From JAOUEA01 sp963810915 (lineage in GTDB: Bacteria; Actinomycetota; UBA4738; HRBIN12): DNA of 64,000 nt. A program made the translations under genes and the position numbers. The notes under the pieces are model-generated. The model saw only the letters and a list, made by a program, of their open reading frames with translations, ran no database searches and had not been told where the DNA came from. The DNA is taken from NCBI GenBank assembly GCA_963810915.1, contig CAWEPH010000001.1, positions 248,001-312,000 on the forward strand. Direction: 5' to 3'. Shown here one piece after another: positions 27,844-38,473 of the stretch. The stretch's first letter is position 1. Each line of letters starts with the position of its first letter.

Positions 27844-28785
27844 ATGAGCGCCACGAACACGGGCGGAGTGGACGGGCTCCTCGAGTCCGGCATCCAACTC
27901 CCTGGCTCGGGCCCACCCCCCGCCCGCAAGGCCAACAAGCGCAAGAGGGCGGTTCCCTACGGGTTGTCATCGCCTGCGGTCCTGTGGTTGCTGCTCTTCT
28001 TCGTGCTCCCGTCGATCTTCATGCTCGCGGTGTCACTCAGTACGGGAACGCTGGGCACCATCCAGTTCTCGTGGAACTGGTCCAACTACTCGACCATGCT
28101 GACCTCGTACGACACCCAGTACATCCGGTCCGTCGAGTACGCCCTCATCGTCACGCTCATCACCCTGACGGTCGCCTATCCGGTGGCGTACTGGATCTCC
28201 TTCTATGGCGGCAAGCGGAAGAACGTCTATCTGCTCCTCCTCCTACTGCCCTTCTTCGTCTCGTTCGTGCTGCGCACGGTCCAGTTCCAGTTCATCTTCT
28301 CGGACAATGGCCCGGTGCTCGGCACGCTGAAGAAGCTGCACGTCCTGGGCCCTTCGGCGCATATCCTGTCCACGCCGTACGCCGTGATCGCTGGCATTTC
28401 GTACAACTACCTACCCTTCACCGCACTCCCGCTTTACGTGGCCCTCGAGCGGATCGAACCACGGCTCTTGGAAGCGGGGAAAGATCTGTACGCCAACCGG
28501 TGGAGCACCTTCAGGAAGGTGGTCTGGCCCCTGTCGATCCCCGGCGTCTTCGCCGCGTTCCTGCTCACGTTCGTTCCGGCCGTCGGCGACTATGTGAACT
28601 CCTCCATCCTGGGCGGGCCGCACACGACGATGATCGGGCAGATCATCCAGTCCCAGTTCCAGATCTCTCAGTACCCGCAGATGGCTGCGCTGTCCTTCAT
28701 CTTGATGGCGGTCCTCCTGGTGGGCGCCACGCTCTACTCACGCGTGCTCGGCACGGACGCGGTCATGGATGCGGCAGGTCGATGA
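27844..28785 (+). CDS. potB: ABC transporter permease, spermidine/putrescine type (PotB)
   Basis: First permease of the polyamine-type importer, with six predicted membrane segments after a basic N-terminus (residues 20-38, ARKANKRKRA). The cytoplasmic EAA loop that docks PotA reads EAGKDLYANRWSTF. Length 313. It starts 19 bases after potD and its stop overlaps the potC ATG (ATGA). Confidence 0.92.
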   Translation: MSATNTGGVDGLLESGIQLPGSGPPPARKANKRKRAVPYGLSSPAVLWLLLFFVLPSIFMLAVSLSTGTLGTIQFSWNWSNYSTMLTSYDTQYIRSVEYALIVTLITLTVAYPVAYWISFYGGKRKNVYLLLLLLPFFVSFVLRTVQFQFIFSDNGPVLGTLKKLHVLGPSAHILSTPYAVIAGISYNYLPFTALPLYVALERIEPRLLEAGKDLYANRWSTFRKVVWPLSIPGVFAAFLLTFVPAVGDYVNSSILGGPHTTMIGQIIQSQFQISQYPQMAALSFILMAVLLVGATLYSRVLGTDAVMDAAGR

Positions 28786-29705
28786 GCGCGGCCGCCGTCA
28801 GCCAGGTCGTCGCACCGGAGGCCCAGGCGCCGCCGCGCAGGGGCAAGGGGCGTCGATGGACCAGCTACATCTTGCCCCTGTACACGTGGATCATCATCGT
28901 CGGCCTGTCCGTGCCGGTGTTCGTCATGATCGTGTTCAGCTTCAACAACCCCGCCGGGCGCCAGAACATCAAGTGGGAGGGGTTCACCACCAATAACTAC
29001 ACGCAGATCATGGACCAGACGGCGATCATCGACTCCATCAAGCTCTCGCTCGAGATCGCGGTCCTCGCGATGCTGATCGCCACCGCCCTCGGGGCGCTCC
29101 TCGGTCTCGCGCTCGGCCGCTATCGGTTCCGCGGGTCGGCCTGGGTGAACTACCTGGTATTCCTCGCGATCGCCTCACCGGAGATCGTGCTGGGGACGTC
29201 CCTGCTCACCCTGTTCGCGAACCAGTTCACGTTCATCAAGCTCGGGATCCCGTCGATCGTGATCGCGCACGTGATGTTCTGCACGTCGTTCGTCGCGGTC
29301 ACGGTGCGGGCGCGCGTCCAGGGCCTGAACCCGTCGATGGAAGAGGCGGCCCAGGACCTCGGCGCCAATCCGGTGGTCACGTTCATGAAGGTGACCCTGC
29401 CGCTGATCATGCCGGGCATCATGGCCGGTGCGCTGCTCGCGTTCGCCCTCTCGATCGATGACTTCGTGATCACGTACTTCGTCTCGGGATCCACCACGAC
29501 GTTCCCGTTGTTGATCTACGGCGCGGCCAAGACTGGCATCACGCCGTCGTTCAACGTGATCGGGACGTTCCTGTTCACGTTCGGGGTCTTGATCGCGCTG
29601 TTCGGCTCGATCCTGCCCTCGGTCACCGCCCGTCGCGACAACAAGCGGCTCGCCCAGGACCGCGAAGCCAGCGCCGAGTTCCTCTCGGCGGGCGCCGGCC
29701 ACTGA
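28782..29705 (+). CDS. potC: ABC transporter permease, spermidine/putrescine type (PotC)
   Basis: Second permease, 307 residues, six membrane segments, with the EAA loop EEAAQDLGANPVVTF. The region ALSIDDFVITYFVSG is strongly conserved in PotC proteins. It completes a four-gene importer in the order A-D-B-C. A GC-rich hairpin follows and closes the operon. Confidence 0.93.
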   Translation: MSAAAVSQVVAPEAQAPPRRGKGRRWTSYILPLYTWIIIVGLSVPVFVMIVFSFNNPAGRQNIKWEGFTTNNYTQIMDQTAIIDSIKLSLEIAVLAMLIATALGALLGLALGRYRFRGSAWVNYLVFLAIASPEIVLGTSLLTLFANQFTFIKLGIPSIVIAHVMFCTSFVAVTVRARVQGLNPSMEEAAQDLGANPVVTFMKVTLPLIMPGIMAGALLAFALSIDDFVITYFVSGSTTTFPLLIYGAAKTGITPSFNVIGTFLFTFGVLIALFGSILPSVTARRDNKRLAQDREASAEFLSAGAGH

Positions 29706-29728
29706 CCGCCGAGGGCCTCCGCATCCGA

Positions 29729-29750
29729 GAACCCCGGCGGGACGGGGTTC
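29729..29750 (+). terminator. 8-bp hairpin ending the pot operon
   Basis: GAACCCCG (29729-29736) pairs perfectly with CGGGGTTC (29743-29750) over a 6-base loop, 24 bases after the potC stop. It is followed by CTCGTGAAAA, with no T-run. Confidence 0.6.
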
Positions 29751-29753
29751 CTC

Positions 29754-29767
29754 GTGAAAACTTTCAC
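29754..29767. promoter_or_regulatory. Perfect GTGAAA/TTTCAC palindrome upstream of the atp promoter
   Basis: GTGAAA (29754-29759) and TTTCAC (29762-29767) are perfect inverted repeats with a 2-base centre. They lie in an unusually AT-rich spot between the pot terminator and the atp -35 box, about 52 bases upstream of it. It could be a regulator binding site; no regulator is obvious. Confidence 0.45.
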
Positions 29768-29818
29768 AAGCTTGACCCGATATGGCCTCTGACCTGCGGT
29801 TTTACGCGCCGTGATCCT

Positions 29819-29848
29819 TTGACGCGCTTCCTGGCCGCTGCCTATACT
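29819..29848 (+). promoter_or_regulatory. Promoter of the atp operon, apparently leaderless
   Basis: TTGACG (29819-29824) and TATACT (29843-29848) are separated by 18 bases, the best-matching promoter in the window. The ATG at 29857 lies only 8 bases after the -10, so transcription should start at or within a base or two of the start codon. Confidence 0.7.
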
Positions 29849-29856
29849 GGCCGCCC

Positions 29857-30072
29857 ATGCAGGGACGCGACCACGGGGAAGCTTGGAGGGGAGCGAACCA
29901 GGCCTGGAGCATCACCGGAACCCTGCTCTCCGGCATCGTCGTGTGGGGCGGGATCGGCTGGCTCCTGGATCGGTGGCTCGGGTTCGACGGCCTCTTCCTC
30001 CCCATCGGGATGGTGCTCGGCGTGGGTGTGGCGATCTGGCTGGTCTATCACCGATATGGCAGGGAACCCTGA
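29857..30072 (+). CDS. AtpZ/AtpI-like small membrane protein of the atp operon
   Basis: A 71-residue protein with two hydrophobic segments separated by a short loop (GWLLDRWLGFDGLF), the AtpZ pattern. Such proteins help c-ring assembly or form a Ca/Mg transporter with AtpI. It is the first gene of the operon, has no ribosome binding site and appears to be translated from a leaderless mRNA. The name rests on size, topology and position. Confidence 0.75.
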   Translation: MQGRDHGEAWRGANQAWSITGTLLSGIVVWGGIGWLLDRWLGFDGLFLPIGMVLGVGVAIWLVYHRYGREP

Positions 30073-30092
30073 CTGAGCGACCGGAACGCGTG

Positions 30093-30521
30093 ATGGTGCG
30101 ACGGGCATTCGTGCCCGCGGTCGCGGCGTTCGCGATCGCCACCGGTGTGGCGTGGGCCCTCGGAGGGCCCGGCGCGGGTGTCTCCGCCGGCATCGGCATC
30201 GTCATCGTTTACCTCAACTTCGCCGCCAACGGGCTATCGCTCGCGTGGGCCTCGACGGTCTCGGTCACCGTCGTCCAGGTGGTTGCCTTCGCAGGGTTCA
30301 TCGTCCGGCTCGCCGTGATCGTCGCCGTCATGGTCGCCCTGAACACCCTGACGTGGTTCTCGCCGGTGGCGTTCGGGCTCGCGGTCGTACCCGCCACGCT
30401 GCTGCTCCTCGCCTACGAGGCGCGGCTCGCGATCCGCGGCCTCGGCGCGCAGTTGCAGATCCCCGCCGATCCGGCGGCGGACCGGGCGGGCGCCGCACTC
30501 GCCGCACGGGAGGCTCAGTAG
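30093..30521 (+). CDS. atpI: ATP synthase subunit I-like protein
   Basis: A 142-residue membrane protein with four hydrophobic segments, matching the ATP synthase I family that assists assembly of the c ring. Sequence identity in this family is low, so the call relies on topology and position directly before atpB. The ATG at 30093 (or GTG at 30090) is taken as start; no strong ribosome binding site is seen. It abuts atpB without a gap. Confidence 0.72.
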   Translation: MVRRAFVPAVAAFAIATGVAWALGGPGAGVSAGIGIVIVYLNFAANGLSLAWASTVSVTVVQVVAFAGFIVRLAVIVAVMVALNTLTWFSPVAFGLAVVPATLLLLAYEARLAIRGLGAQLQIPADPAADRAGAALAAREAQ

Positions 30522-31322
30522 ATGTTCGCTCCGCTGCTCGCCGAGATCTCCAAGCCGCCGGACGGCTTCGCGCCTCCCGGGACGGAGATCTTCGACTACA
30601 CCAAGAACTGCCTCATCGGCGACGGGAAGTTCTGCATCGACAAGCCGTCGTTCTGGATGCTGATGTCGGCCGTGATCATCGGGGTGCTGCTCATCGTGGC
30701 CTTCCGCCGCCCCAAGATCATCCCCAAGGGGCTGCAGAACGCCCTCGAGAGCATCATCGAGTTCATCCGCAATGGCATCGTGATGGAGGTGATGGGGCCT
30801 GACGGCCTCCCCTTCCTGCCGTTCCTCACCGCCCTCTTCCTCTTCATCTGGGTCAACAACACGTTCGAGGTCGTGCCCTTCATCCAGTTCCCGAGCACCT
30901 CCAGGATGGCGATGCCCGCGATCCTCGCGATCCTGGTCTGGTTCATCTTCAACATCGTCGGGATCGTGAAGCAGGGGGGCTGGCACTACCTGAAGGGTGT
31001 GCTCTTCCCGCCGGGCGTGCCCAAGCCCATCTACATCCTGGTGACCCCGATCGAGCTGGTGTCGGTGTTCCTGGTGCGGCCGCTCACCCTGGCCGTCCGA
31101 CTCGCGGCCAACATGATCGCGGGACACCTGATCCTCACGATCTTCTTCCTGGGCACCTGGTACCTGCAGTACCAGCTCGTCACGATCCCGTTCGCCGCCG
31201 CGTCGTTCGCCCTGGGGACGGCGCTCGTGGGCTTCGAGCTGCTCGTGGCCGTGCTGCAGGCCTACATCTTCACGATCCTAACCGCCGTCTACATCTCCGG
31301 GGCCATCCACCCCGAGCACTAG
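30522..31322 (+). CDS. atpB: F0 ATP synthase subunit a
   Basis: Forms the proton half-channels facing the c ring. Five to six membrane segments; the essential arginine is in RPLTLAVRLAANMIAGH. The N-terminal 40 residues (up to about FCIDKP) face outside and are longer than usual. Length 266. The stop is followed by AGGAGGAA, the ribosome binding site of atpE. Confidence 0.95.
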   Translation: MFAPLLAEISKPPDGFAPPGTEIFDYTKNCLIGDGKFCIDKPSFWMLMSAVIIGVLLIVAFRRPKIIPKGLQNALESIIEFIRNGIVMEVMGPDGLPFLPFLTALFLFIWVNNTFEVVPFIQFPSTSRMAMPAILAILVWFIFNIVGIVKQGGWHYLKGVLFPPGVPKPIYILVTPIELVSVFLVRPLTLAVRLAANMIAGHLILTIFFLGTWYLQYQLVTIPFAAASFALGTALVGFELLVAVLQAYIFTILTAVYISGAIHPEH

Positions 31323-31336
31323 GAGGAGGAACGAAC

Positions 31337-31588
31337 ATGTCCCATCTGCTCGCCCAGTCCGCCGCCGAGGCCGTGAACGTCGGGATCCCCATCGGCAAGG
31401 GGCTCGTGTACGGTCTCGCGGCCATCGGTCCCGGCATCGGCATCGGCTTCCTCGTCGGCAAGTCCGTCGAGTCGATGGCCCGCCAGCCCGAGGCCGCCGG
31501 CATGGTCCGCACGACGATGTTCCTGGGCATCGCGTTCGTCGAGGCGCTGGCCCTGTTCGGCTTCGTGCTCTCGTTCATCATCAAGTAA
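31337..31588 (+). CDS. atpE: F0 ATP synthase subunit c
   Basis: Two-helix hairpin of the proton-driven rotor ring, 83 residues. The proton-binding carboxylate is E69 in GIAFVEALALFGF, with no sodium-type Gln/Ser signature, so protons are the likely coupling ion. The glycine-rich first helix (IGPGIGIGFLVG) and the polar loop ARQPE are standard. This subunit is the target of bedaquiline in mycobacteria. Confidence 0.96.
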   Translation: MSHLLAQSAAEAVNVGIPIGKGLVYGLAAIGPGIGIGFLVGKSVESMARQPEAAGMVRTTMFLGIAFVEALALFGFVLSFIIK

Positions 31589-31599
31589 GGGGAGGATCG

Positions 31600-32142
31600 A
31601 TGCTGCACCTGGTGGTGTTGGCGGCCGAAGAGGCCCCGAACCCGATCCTGCCCGACAAGGCGGAGATGATCTACGGCACGCTCGCGTTCGCGATCGTGTT
31701 CGGGCTGCTATGGAAGTTCGCCTTCCCGGCCCTGAACAAGATGCTCGCGGAGCGTTCGGCGAAGATCCAGGGCGAGATGGAGAAGGCCGAGGCGACCCGT
31801 GGCGAAGCCGACCAGCTGCTGGCCGACTACCGCACGCAGCTCGCCGGGGCGCGCGACGAGTCGAACCGGATCATCGAGGAGGCCCGCAAGACCGCGGACC
31901 AGCTGCGCCGCGACGTCCAGGCCAAGGCCGAGCAGGAGGCGCAGGCCACGGTCGCACGCGCCCAGGAGGACATCCGCGCCGAGCGGGACCGGGTCTTCCA
32001 GGAGCTGCGCGGCCAGGTGGGCGAGATCGCCGTCGAGCTCGCGGGCCGGGTCGTGGGCCAGTCCCTGGACAAGTCGGCGCACGAGCGCCTGATCGACGAC
32101 TACATCGACCAGGTGGCCTCCGGCGAGAACGGACAGAACTGA
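31600..32142 (+). CDS. atpF: F0 ATP synthase subunit b
   Basis: Peripheral stalk subunit: one membrane segment near residues 24-45 (MIYGTLAFAIVFGLLWKFAF) followed by a long Glu/Ala/Arg coiled coil to the end. Length 180. Unlike in mycobacteria, b and delta are separate genes here. GGGGAGG precedes the ATG. Confidence 0.94.
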   Translation: MLHLVVLAAEEAPNPILPDKAEMIYGTLAFAIVFGLLWKFAFPALNKMLAERSAKIQGEMEKAEATRGEADQLLADYRTQLAGARDESNRIIEEARKTADQLRRDVQAKAEQEAQATVARAQEDIRAERDRVFQELRGQVGEIAVELAGRVVGQSLDKSAHERLIDDYIDQVASGENGQN

Positions 32143-32143
32143 G

Positions 32144-32686
32144 ATGACGGCCAAGGACGCGGCCGTGCGCGGGTACGCCGAGGCATTCCTCGCCGTGGCC
32201 GAGGCCGACGGCGCCCTCGACAAGGTCGTCGACGAACTCTTCGCGTTCGACGCGGCCGTGGAGCAGAACGCCACGCTGCGCGAGGCCCTCACCGACATGG
32301 GCCTGCCGCCGGAGAACCGCAAGGCCGTGGTCCGCGACATCCTGGGCGACCGCGCCCACCCCACTACCGCCAACCTGATCGGGCTCGCGGTGGAGTCGGG
32401 TCATGCCAAAGACCTGCGGGCCATCGTCGAGGCGATGGGCGCCCTCGCGGCCGAGCGTCGCGACGCCCGTCTCGCCGAGGTCCGCAGCGCCGTGCCGCTG
32501 GACGAGCAGCAGCGTGCACGCGTGGCCGACGCCCTGTCCAGCGCGACGGGCCGCAGGATCGAGATCAAGGTCGTGGTGGACCCAACGGTCGTAGGAGGCC
32601 TCGTGGCACGCATCGGAGACGAGGTCTTCGACGGCTCCGTGGCCACCCGGCTGAACGACGCGAAACAGCACTTAGGGAGCGTGTGA
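32144..32686 (+). CDS. atpH: F1 ATP synthase subunit delta
   Basis: Links the peripheral stalk to the alpha3beta3 head. Family features include the N-terminal RGYAEAFLAVAE and the C-terminal KVVVDPTVVGGLVARIGDEV. Length 180, normal for a free delta subunit. It starts one base after the atpF stop, so the two are translationally coupled. Confidence 0.94.
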   Translation: MTAKDAAVRGYAEAFLAVAEADGALDKVVDELFAFDAAVEQNATLREALTDMGLPPENRKAVVRDILGDRAHPTTANLIGLAVESGHAKDLRAIVEAMGALAAERRDARLAEVRSAVPLDEQQRARVADALSSATGRRIEIKVVVDPTVVGGLVARIGDEVFDGSVATRLNDAKQHLGSV

Positions 32687-32690
32687 CGAG

Positions 32691-34409
<1,719 letters not shown>

Positions 34410-34412
34410 GCC

Positions 34413-35303
34413 ATGGGCGCAAAGATCCGCGTCGTTCGTCGGAGGATCCGCTCGGTCCAATCGACGATGAAGATCACCCGCGCGATGGAGCTCATCGCGT
34501 CCTCGCGCATCGTGAAGGCGCAGAAGCGGGTCGAGCAGTCGCGCCCCTACGCCCGGCAGCTCACGGCGGCCATGGAAGACGTGGCGCGCCAGACGGGATC
34601 CTTCGCCCACCCGCTCCTGGAGGCGCGGGAGCATCCGGCGAAGGTGGGCGTGTTCGTGGTCACGTCGGACCGGGGCCTCGCCGGCTCCTACAACTCCAAC
34701 GTCCTCAAGGAGGCCGAGATCGTCATCGCGGACGTGAAGGCGAGGGGCCTGGAGCCCGTCGTCTACGTCAGCGGGAAGAAGGGCGTGGGCTACTTCCGCT
34801 TCCGTGGGGTGCCGATGCGCGCCGAGTGGCAGGGCTTCAGCGAGGTCCCTCCGTACGCGATCGCCGAGGAGATCGGTGGCAAGCTGATCGGTGACTTCGC
34901 CGACGGAGAGATCGACGAGCTCCACTGCGCGTACACCGACTTCCGGTCGGCGTTCACGCTGCGTGCGACCGCCAAGCGATTCCTGCCCATCGCGGCGCAC
35001 GAGGTGACGGGATCCGGTGGCCGCGTGCACGCGGAGTACCTGTTCGAGCCAGGTCCCACCCAGATCCTCGACCATCTGTTGCCGCAGTACGTGATCACCA
35101 AGGTCTACGCGGCGCTGCTGGAATCGGCCGCATCCGAGAATGCCGCGCGCCGGCGCGCCATGAAGGCCGCCACCGAGAACGCTGAAGAGATCATCAAGGT
35201 CCTCACCCGGCAGGCCAACCGTGCTCGCCAGGACGAGATCACCACCGAGATCATGGAGATCGTCGGCGGGGCGGAGGCCCTGTCGGGCGCATCAGGGGAG
35301 TGA
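34413..35303 (+). CDS. atpG: F1 ATP synthase subunit gamma
   Basis: Central rotor shaft. The N-terminal helix MGAKIRVVRRRIRSVQST and KITRAMELIASSR, and the C-terminal helix with MKAATENAEEII are diagnostic; both pair as the coiled-coil axle. Length 296, slightly long. It sits 3 bases after atpA and 3 before atpD. Confidence 0.95.
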   Translation: MGAKIRVVRRRIRSVQSTMKITRAMELIASSRIVKAQKRVEQSRPYARQLTAAMEDVARQTGSFAHPLLEAREHPAKVGVFVVTSDRGLAGSYNSNVLKEAEIVIADVKARGLEPVVYVSGKKGVGYFRFRGVPMRAEWQGFSEVPPYAIAEEIGGKLIGDFADGEIDELHCAYTDFRSAFTLRATAKRFLPIAAHEVTGSGGRVHAEYLFEPGPTQILDHLLPQYVITKVYAALLESAASENAARRRAMKAATENAEEIIKVLTRQANRARQDEITTEIMEIVGGAEALSGASGE

Positions 35304-35306
35304 GAG

Positions 35307-36734
35307 ATGCCAGCTGAGCACGAGAACGTGAACGGGCGGGTCGTCCGGGTGATCGGTCCCGTGGTGGACGTGGAGTTCCCGCCGGCCGAGCTGCCGGAGA
35401 TCAACACGGCGCTGCAGGTCGACGTCGAGCTCGGAGGCCAGACCACCACCATCACCTGCGAGGTCGCCCAGCACATCGGCGAGAGTCAGGTCCGCACCGT
35501 GGCCCTGAAGCCCACCGACGGGTTGGTGCGCGGCACCCCGGTCCGCAACACGGGGGCCCCGATCAGCGTACCTGTGGGCGAGGGGGTGCTGGGCCACGTC
35601 TACAACGTGCTGGGCGAGCCCCTCGACACCACGGCCGACCAGATCCACGCTGCCGACCGCTGGCCGATCCACCGCGACAGTCCGCCCTTCGACGAGCTCG
35701 AGCCCAAGTCCGTGATGCTGGAGACCGGCATCAAGGTGATCGACCTCCTCGAACCGTACGTCCAGGGTGGCAAGATCGGGATGTTCGGCGGGGCCGGCGT
35801 GGGCAAGACCGTCATCATCCAGGAGATGATCCGGCGTCAGGCCCAGCAGCACGGCGGCGTGTCGGTGTTCGCGGGCGTGGGGGAGCGCACCCGCGAGGGC
35901 AACGACCTGTTCATCGAGATGACCGAGTCCGGCGTGATCCAGAACACCGCGCTGGTCTTCGGACAGATGGACGAACCACCCGGTGTCCGGTTGCGCGTGG
36001 CATTGGCCGCGCTGACGATGGCCGAGTACTTCCGCGATGTGGAGCGCAAGGACGTGCTCCTGTTCGTGGACAACATCTTCCGGTTCACGCAGGCCGGCTC
36101 GGAGGTCTCCACGCTGCTCGGGCGGATGCCGTCGGCGGTGGGATACCAACCCACGCTCGCCGACGAGATGGGCGAGCTGCAGGAGCGCATCACCTCCACG
36201 AAGGGCCGTTCGATCACGTCCCTGCAAGCCATCTACGTGCCCGCCGACGACATCACCGACCCGGCGCCGCACACGGCGTTCGCGCACCTCGACGCCACGA
36301 CCGTCCTCTCGCGCGACATCGCCTCGCTGGGCATCTACCCGGCGGTCGACCCGCTGGACTCGACCAGCCGGATCCTCGACGCCCGCTACGTGGGGCAGGA
36401 GCACTACGACGTCGCGCGCCGCGTGCAGGAGATCCTGCAGCGGTACAAGGACCTGCAGGACATCATCGCGATCCTCGGCATCGACGAGCTGTCCGAGGAG
36501 GACAAGGTCATCGTTGCGCGCGCCCGCAAGATCCAGAAGTTCCTGAGCCAGCCGTTCTTCGTGGCGGAGCAGTTCACGGGCATCCCGGGCAAGTACGTGC
36601 CGGTGGACGAGACGATCGCGTCGTTCCGCGGTCTGTGCGACGGGCAGTACGACGACCTGCCCGAGCAGGCGTTCCTGCTGGTGGGCGGGATCGAGGAGGC
36701 CGTCGAGGCGGCCAAGCAGATGGAGGCCGCCTAG
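35307..36734 (+). CDS. atpD: F1 ATP synthase subunit beta
   Basis: Catalytic subunit that makes ATP from ADP and phosphate. Walker A GGAGVGKTVI near residue 161, catalytic Glu in AGVGERTREGNDL, Walker B VLLFVDNIFRF and the DELSEEDK (DELSD-like) lever motif near 395 are all seen. Length 475 is normal. Confidence 0.97.
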   Translation: MPAEHENVNGRVVRVIGPVVDVEFPPAELPEINTALQVDVELGGQTTTITCEVAQHIGESQVRTVALKPTDGLVRGTPVRNTGAPISVPVGEGVLGHVYNVLGEPLDTTADQIHAADRWPIHRDSPPFDELEPKSVMLETGIKVIDLLEPYVQGGKIGMFGGAGVGKTVIIQEMIRRQAQQHGGVSVFAGVGERTREGNDLFIEMTESGVIQNTALVFGQMDEPPGVRLRVALAALTMAEYFRDVERKDVLLFVDNIFRFTQAGSEVSTLLGRMPSAVGYQPTLADEMGELQERITSTKGRSITSLQAIYVPADDITDPAPHTAFAHLDATTVLSRDIASLGIYPAVDPLDSTSRILDARYVGQEHYDVARRVQEILQRYKDLQDIIAILGIDELSEEDKVIVARARKIQKFLSQPFFVAEQFTGIPGKYVPVDETIASFRGLCDGQYDDLPEQAFLLVGGIEEAVEAAKQMEAA

Positions 36735-37157
36735 GTGCCGGTCGAGGTCCACGTAGTCACGCCCGAGCGCGAGCTCTGGTCCGGCACCTCGACGCTGCTG
36801 ATCGCGCGCGGAGTCGACGGCGAGGTCGGGATCCAGGCGGGACACATCCCCCTGCTCGTCCAGCTCGCCATCGGTGCGCTGCGGATCCAACGCGAAGGCG
36901 AGGAGGAGCTGATCGCGGTCGTGGACGGCGGGTTCATGCACGTGACGTCCTCGACCGAGGGTGTCACCCGCGTGGACGTGATGGCCTCCTACGCCGAGTT
37001 CGTGAGCGAGATCGATCTCCCTGCGGCCCGCGCCCGTGCCGAGCGGATGCGTGAGCTGTTGACGCAGAACCACGACACGCAGGTCGCCGAGGCGGACCTC
37101 GTGGCCGCGAAGGCCGAGCTTCAGAAGGCCCTCACCCGTATCAGTCTCGCGGGCTGA
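36735..37157 (+). CDS. atpC: F1 ATP synthase subunit epsilon
   Basis: Rotor subunit with an N-terminal beta-sandwich (about residues 1-85) and a C-terminal two-helix hairpin that can inhibit hydrolysis. It starts with GTG directly after the atpD stop. Length 140. It is the last gene of the operon. Confidence 0.94.
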   Translation: MPVEVHVVTPERELWSGTSTLLIARGVDGEVGIQAGHIPLLVQLAIGALRIQREGEEELIAVVDGGFMHVTSSTEGVTRVDVMASYAEFVSEIDLPAARARAERMRELLTQNHDTQVAEADLVAAKAELQKALTRISLAG

Positions 37158-37186
37158 CCTACCGCGCAACCGTGCGTTCGCGGCCC

Positions 37187-37192
37187 TAGACT
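37187..37192 (+). promoter_or_regulatory. -10 element TAGACT, leaderless start of murA
   Basis: TAGACT lies 9 bases before the murA ATG at 37202, with a pyrimidine-rich spacer and no ribosome binding site. Confidence 0.5.
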
Positions 37193-37201
37193 GTTCCCCC
37201 C

Positions 37202-38473
37202 ATGGACCGACTGCTCGTCACAGGAGGCGCCCGCCTCGCAGGTTCCGTCCGCATCTCGGGCGCCAAGAACTCGGCCTTGAAGCTGATGGCGGCGGCGTTG
37301 CTCGCCCCCGGTCGCACCGTGCTCCACAACGTGCCGCGGATCCAGGACTGCATCACGATGGGCCAGGTGCTGGAGCACCTCGGTGCTGAGGTGGCGTGGG
37401 ACGGGGGCGAGGTCACGATCGACGCCACCGGACTCACCTCGGTGGAGGCGCCCTACGAGTTGGTCCGACGGATGCGCGCATCGATCGTGGTGCTGGGCCC
37501 GCTCCTGGCGCGCGTCGGCCAGGCCCGCGTCGCGATGCCCGGCGGCGACAACATCGGCTCGCGCCCGATCGACCTCCACGTGAGCGGCCTGCGGAAGATG
37601 GGTGCGGACATATCCTCGGAGCACGGCTTCCTGGAGGCGCGGGCGCCGCGAGGGCTCCGCGGGGCGCCCGTCACGCTCGACTACCCCAGCGTGGGTGCCA
37701 CGGAGAACCTGATGATGGCCGCGGTGGCCGCGCGCGGGACCACCGTGATCGACAACGCCGCGCGCGAGCCCGAGATCGCCGACATCGCGGACCACCTTGT
37801 GGCGATGGGCGCTCGGATCGACGGCGCCGGCACCAGTACGATCGAGATCGAGGGCGTGGACGCGTTCGCGCCCGCGCCCCACGGCGTGATCCCCGATCGG
37901 ATCGAGACGGGGACGTTCGCCGCCGCGGCGGTCGCCACGCGTGGCGACGTGACGCTCACCGGCGCTCGCCCCGAGCACCTCGGCCTGTTCCTCGACAAGC
38001 TCTCCGACGCCGGCGCGCGGATCGATCTCACGGCGGATGGGCTCCGGGTGCGCCAGGAGGCCCGGCCGGCTGCGGTCGACTTCGTGACCCTCCCGTACCC
38101 GGGCCTCGCCACGGACTTCCAGCCCATCCTGATGGCGATGCTCGCCGTGGCCGACGGCACCTCCATCGCCACGGAGAACGTCTTCGAGAGCCGGTTCCTC
38201 TACGTGCCGGAGCTGCGGCGCATGGGCGCCAGCATCGACGTCGAGGGCCATCACGCCGTGATCCGGGGCGTGGCGCGGCTCTCGGCGGCGCCCGTTCAGG
38301 CGCTCGACATCCGGGCCGGTGCGGCCATGGTGATCGCTGGCCTCTGCGCCGACGGGGTCACCGAGGTCGAGGACATGCACCACGTCGATCGCGGCTACGA
38401 AGAGTTCGAGGAAAAGCTCACGGCCCTGGGTGCCGAGGTGCGTCGTGAACGGGAGTTGGTCACGCTCCCATGA
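37202..38473 (+). CDS. murA: UDP-N-acetylglucosamine 1-carboxyvinyltransferase, Asp active-site type
   Basis: First committed step of peptidoglycan synthesis, transferring enolpyruvate to UDP-GlcNAc. Conserved K22 and N23 are in ISGAKNSALK. In the active-site loop, PGGDNIGSRPIDLH, residue 116 is Asp where most MurA proteins have the Cys alkylated by fosfomycin. The same change occurs in mycobacteria and gives intrinsic fosfomycin resistance, so resistance is predicted here. Length 423. The stop overlaps the next ATG. Confidence 0.97.
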   Translation: MDRLLVTGGARLAGSVRISGAKNSALKLMAAALLAPGRTVLHNVPRIQDCITMGQVLEHLGAEVAWDGGEVTIDATGLTSVEAPYELVRRMRASIVVLGPLLARVGQARVAMPGGDNIGSRPIDLHVSGLRKMGADISSEHGFLEARAPRGLRGAPVTLDYPSVGATENLMMAAVAARGTTVIDNAAREPEIADIADHLVAMGARIDGAGTSTIEIEGVDAFAPAPHGVIPDRIETGTFAAAAVATRGDVTLTGARPEHLGLFLDKLSDAGARIDLTADGLRVRQEARPAAVDFVTLPYPGLATDFQPILMAMLAVADGTSIATENVFESRFLYVPELRRMGASIDVEGHHAVIRGVARLSAAPVQALDIRAGAAMVIAGLCADGVTEVEDMHHVDRGYEEFEEKLTALGAEVRRERELVTLP

